From positions 2,232,001 through 2,296,000 of the forward strand of contig NZ_CP101134.1 in NCBI RefSeq assembly GCF_024296865.1: 64,000 bases of DNA. The letters run 5' to 3'. A program made the position numbers and the translations under genes. Below, piece by piece: positions 61,816 through 64,000 of the stretch. The notes beneath the pieces were generated by a model that did no database searches, was not told the origin of the DNA, and worked only from the letters and a program-made list of their open reading frames with translations. Each line of letters begins with the position of its first letter. The first letter of the stretch is position 1. The DNA comes from Sphingobacterium sp. LZ7M1 (GTDB lineage Bacteria > Bacteroidota > Bacteroidia > Sphingobacteriales > Sphingobacteriaceae).

Positions 61816-62211
61816 ATGAATTCAGAAGAGAACAAAAAACAAAATAAGGTGAATGATGATGACCAAGGACCTAAAGATCCAAAGGACCTGGCCTATAATA
61901 AGGAAGATTCCTCCTACGAATTGGATGTCAATGATAATGATCCAGATTGGGAGCATCCTTCGGACTATGATACTATCAGTGAAGGTGCTGCAGACGATGA
62001 CTCTACCTATGATTCGTCGAATCCCTATGTAGGTGAAGAATATGCCCCATTAGATGAACTTCAGGAGGAAAATCTTGAGGATAACAATATGCATGTCGAA
62101 GGGGAGAGCATCGTACGGGTATCTAAAGAAGATGAAGAGCTGTCGAGAGATGCTGAAGATGAGCGCGATGATTTGGATGAAGAAGGCTATCCTAAATATG
62201 AAGGCGATTAA
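61816..62211 (+). CDS. highly acidic disordered protein, 131 aa
   Basis: The protein is dominated by D, E, N, S and G, with little hydrophobic content and no Cys. Repeated phrases such as NDNDPDWEHPSDYD and EDEELSRDAEDERDD suggest an intrinsically disordered chain. Such proteins occur widely in the phylum without known function. It precedes the SDR gene by 64 bp on the same strand. Confidence 0.65.
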   Translation: MNSEENKKQNKVNDDDQGPKDPKDLAYNKEDSSYELDVNDNDPDWEHPSDYDTISEGAADDDSTYDSSNPYVGEEYAPLDELQEENLEDNNMHVEGESIVRVSKEDEELSRDAEDERDDLDEEGYPKYEGD

Positions 62212-62275
62212 TTCCTATTCACTGGGTCGGTTTTTCTTATTGAATGGCTATATTTAGGCTTTCAAAAATTTTGAT

Positions 62276-63064
62276 ATGCAAATTGATTTAACAGGTAAAA
62301 AGGCCTTAGTTGGTGGTGCTACTTCGGGAATCGGGAAAGCAATTGCCATGGAATTGGCGGCATGTGGAGCTGAAGTCACCCTGATGTCCAGGAATGAGGA
62401 TAAGTTAAAGGAAGTTTTAATGGAACTCTCGGCGGTAAATGGCCAGAAACATGGTTATCTGCAAACCGACTTTATGGACTTTGAGCAGCACCAAGCCAAT
62501 TTATCGGCTTATTTTAATGCGCATCAGGTAGATATCCTGGTGAACAATACCAATGGACCAGCAGCAGGAGATGTCTCCCATAAAAATATCGGAGATTATC
62601 AGCAGGCCTTTGATCTGTTGTTCAAAAACGCTGTTTATACCTCTGAATTAGCCTTGAAAGGTATGCGTTCCTCAGGTTTTGGACGTATTATCAATGTTTC
62701 CTCCCTGACCGTGAAAGAACCTCAGGATGGCCTAGTGCTTTCCAATACGATGCGGGTCGCCTTAGTCAGTTGGAGTAAATCACTTTCAAAAGCGGTTGCT
62801 GCAGATGGAATTACAGTCAATTCCATTTTGACAGGTTATTTTGCAACGGATAGACTTTATGACCTGATGAATATTCAGGCAAAAAATGAGGGAGTTTCCT
62901 TAGAGACGATTGAAAAGCGACGGATTGAAAGTATGCCTATCAAACGATTGGGTAAACCGGAAGAATATGGTTATTTAGCAGCTTTCTTAGCTTCTCCTTA
63001 TGCCAACTTCTTGACTGGAGCCTCCATTCCATTGGATGGCGGTCTTTCCAATGTCGTCTTTTAG
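62276..63064 (+). CDS. short-chain dehydrogenase with atypical active site
   Basis: The 262-residue SDR has the cofactor motif GGATSGIGKA (8-17), NNTNGP in place of NNAG, and INVSSLTV with the usual Ser. The YxxxK catalytic pair is replaced by a SNTMR-type phrase (LVLSNTMRVALVSWSKSL), so Tyr and Lys are absent at the expected place. A divergent SDR subgroup with SNxxR-type motifs is known in bacteria, so this may be a different chemistry or a non-catalytic role. The fold is otherwise complete, and the C-terminal GGLSNVVF closes it. Confidence 0.8.
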   Translation: MQIDLTGKKALVGGATSGIGKAIAMELAACGAEVTLMSRNEDKLKEVLMELSAVNGQKHGYLQTDFMDFEQHQANLSAYFNAHQVDILVNNTNGPAAGDVSHKNIGDYQQAFDLLFKNAVYTSELALKGMRSSGFGRIINVSSLTVKEPQDGLVLSNTMRVALVSWSKSLSKAVAADGITVNSILTGYFATDRLYDLMNIQAKNEGVSLETIEKRRIESMPIKRLGKPEEYGYLAAFLASPYANFLTGASIPLDGGLSNVVF

Positions 63065-63079
63065 ATAAACGGTTGGAAG

Positions 63080-63955
63080 CTATTCGGCTTCCAACTGTTC
63101 TTTGTATTTTTTCTTGTGTTCTTCGATCTCTTCTGGCATTTCAGGATATTTGATATCCTTATATGTTGAAAGTACTTCGTAAATAATCTTTGCGACCAAG
63201 AATCTACTGATTGGTTTAGAATCTGAAGGAATAACATACCAAGGTGCATGTTTTTTGCTGGTATTCTTGATGGCATCCTCATAGCATTCCATATATTTAC
63301 TCCACAGTGCTCTTTCCTTTAAGTCTCCAGGAGAGAATTTCCAGTTTTTTTCTTCCTCCTCCAATCGGCTCAGAAGTCTGTCACGTTGTTCCTCCTTGCT
63401 GACATTCAAAAAGAACTTGAAGACAATCATACCATTTTGTGTCAATCGTTCTTCAAAGTTGTTGATTTGCTGGAAGCGCATTTCCCAAAAATCATCTGGT
63501 AAATTTTGAGGATCAGTGATATGAGGAATCCTTTCGTTCAGAAGGTATTCAGGGTGTACCCTTGTTACCAATACATTTTCGTAATGGGTCCGATTGAATA
63601 CCGTGAATTTCCCTTTTTCTGGCAACTTGATTTCATGTCGCCATAAATAATCATGTTGTAGTTCGATTTCTGTTGGTGTTTTGAAGCTTTCAACAACTAC
63701 CCCGCGTACATTCATTTCCTTGAAGACTTCTCGAATCAAGGAATCCTTACCAGAAGTATCCATCCCTTGCAGACAAATCAAAACTGAATATCGGTCATCT
63801 GCATACATTTTGTCCTGAAGAGCAGCTATTTTCTTTCTTAATTCCTTTAATTCAAGCTTTGCGTCATCCTTTGTTATCTCATCTTTTATACTGGTGGGAT
63901 GTTCATTTAGTTTGAAATTGCTTTTTGCCGTTAGCCTTTTTGCATAGTTTCCCAT
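63080..63955 (-). CDS. ppk2: polyphosphate kinase 2 family protein
   Basis: The 291-residue protein has a PPK2 P-loop (CLQGMDTSGKDSLIRE, 61-76) and Walker B-like NRTHYENVLVTRVHP. The lid region YLWRHEIKLPEKG and KKHAPWYVIPSDSK are also typical. PPK2 uses polyphosphate to phosphorylate nucleotides, or the reverse. It is convergent with the SDR gene, 15 bp apart. Confidence 0.95.
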   Translation of the reverse strand: MGNYAKRLTAKSNFKLNEHPTSIKDEITKDDAKLELKELRKKIAALQDKMYADDRYSVLICLQGMDTSGKDSLIREVFKEMNVRGVVVESFKTPTEIELQHDYLWRHEIKLPEKGKFTVFNRTHYENVLVTRVHPEYLLNERIPHITDPQNLPDDFWEMRFQQINNFEERLTQNGMIVFKFFLNVSKEEQRDRLLSRLEEEEKNWKFSPGDLKERALWSKYMECYEDAIKNTSKKHAPWYVIPSDSKPISRFLVAKIIYEVLSTYKDIKYPEMPEEIEEHKKKYKEQLEAE

Positions 63956-64000
63956 AAGCTTTATTTAGTTGAACACAATTTAATAAATAATTGTTTAATC

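Overview
The window looks like the chromosome of a low-GC Gram-negative member of the Bacteroidota, most like the Sphingobacterium/Pedobacter group. This is inferred from a TonB-dependent receptor, KdsB (LPS synthesis), many outer-membrane lipoproteins, fimbrillin-like surface proteins, a DNA polymerase III alpha subunit with a fused N-terminal exonuclease, and several TAnnTTTG promoter elements typical of the phylum. No database search was possible.

Region 1 (1 to about 23,594) is the right part of a prophage; its left end lies outside the window. Rightward late genes come first: an open-ended tail protein, a tail protein with a C-terminal SGNH esterase, and a lysis cassette (T4-type lysozyme, two small membrane proteins, and a lipoprotein with a C-terminal membrane segment that fits a unimolecular spanin). 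Non-coding gaps around it carry repeated two-hairpin units. A long leftward early operon (about 19,803 to 9,475) encodes an excisionase-like protein, ERF annealing protein, NinB-like protein, DnaD-like initiator, RusA resolvase, HNH nuclease, a possible clamp-like protein, an SNF2-type helicase fused to a DNA methyltransferase, and a stand-alone DnaA domain IV. The immunity region (20,528 to 22,393) has an antirepressor diverging from a LexA/CI-like repressor with palindromic operators between them. A membrane protein and a lipoprotein follow the repressor as likely lysogenic-conversion genes. The prophage ends in a 3' tRNA fragment, probably tRNA-Ser, read as attR. No integrase is seen here.

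Region 2 (23,594 to 30,900) starts with three 195-bp tandem repeats. Then come a 961-residue coiled-coil protein of unknown function with a small membrane partner, and ordinary small genes (CBM9-like, DUF2071, VOC, glutamine cyclotransferase).

Region 3 (31,400 to 42,030) is framed by two paralogous cassettes in opposite orientation. Each pairs a 53-58 residue peptide ending in NIDW with a ~540-residue fimbrillin-like lipoprotein. Between them are a barstar-like protein, GNAT, macrodomain, SRAP/HMCES and GH16 genes and a dense repeat region. A second repeat block and a tRNA-Gly/tRNA-Leu operon follow.

Region 4 (42,190 to 64,000) is mostly housekeeping: a glycoamylase-like protein, OmpA lipoprotein, dnaE, trxA, TonB receptor, zinc phospholipase C, glycosyltransferase, FKBP, aldo/keto reductase, kdsB, deoxynucleoside kinase, trpS, an SDR and PPK2. 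It is interrupted at 50,041-52,750 by an accessory patch flanked by a duplicated trxA tail. The patch holds a 45-bp minisatellite, a frameshifted secreted-protein gene, a decayed pseudogene and an AT-rich membrane/coiled-coil gene.
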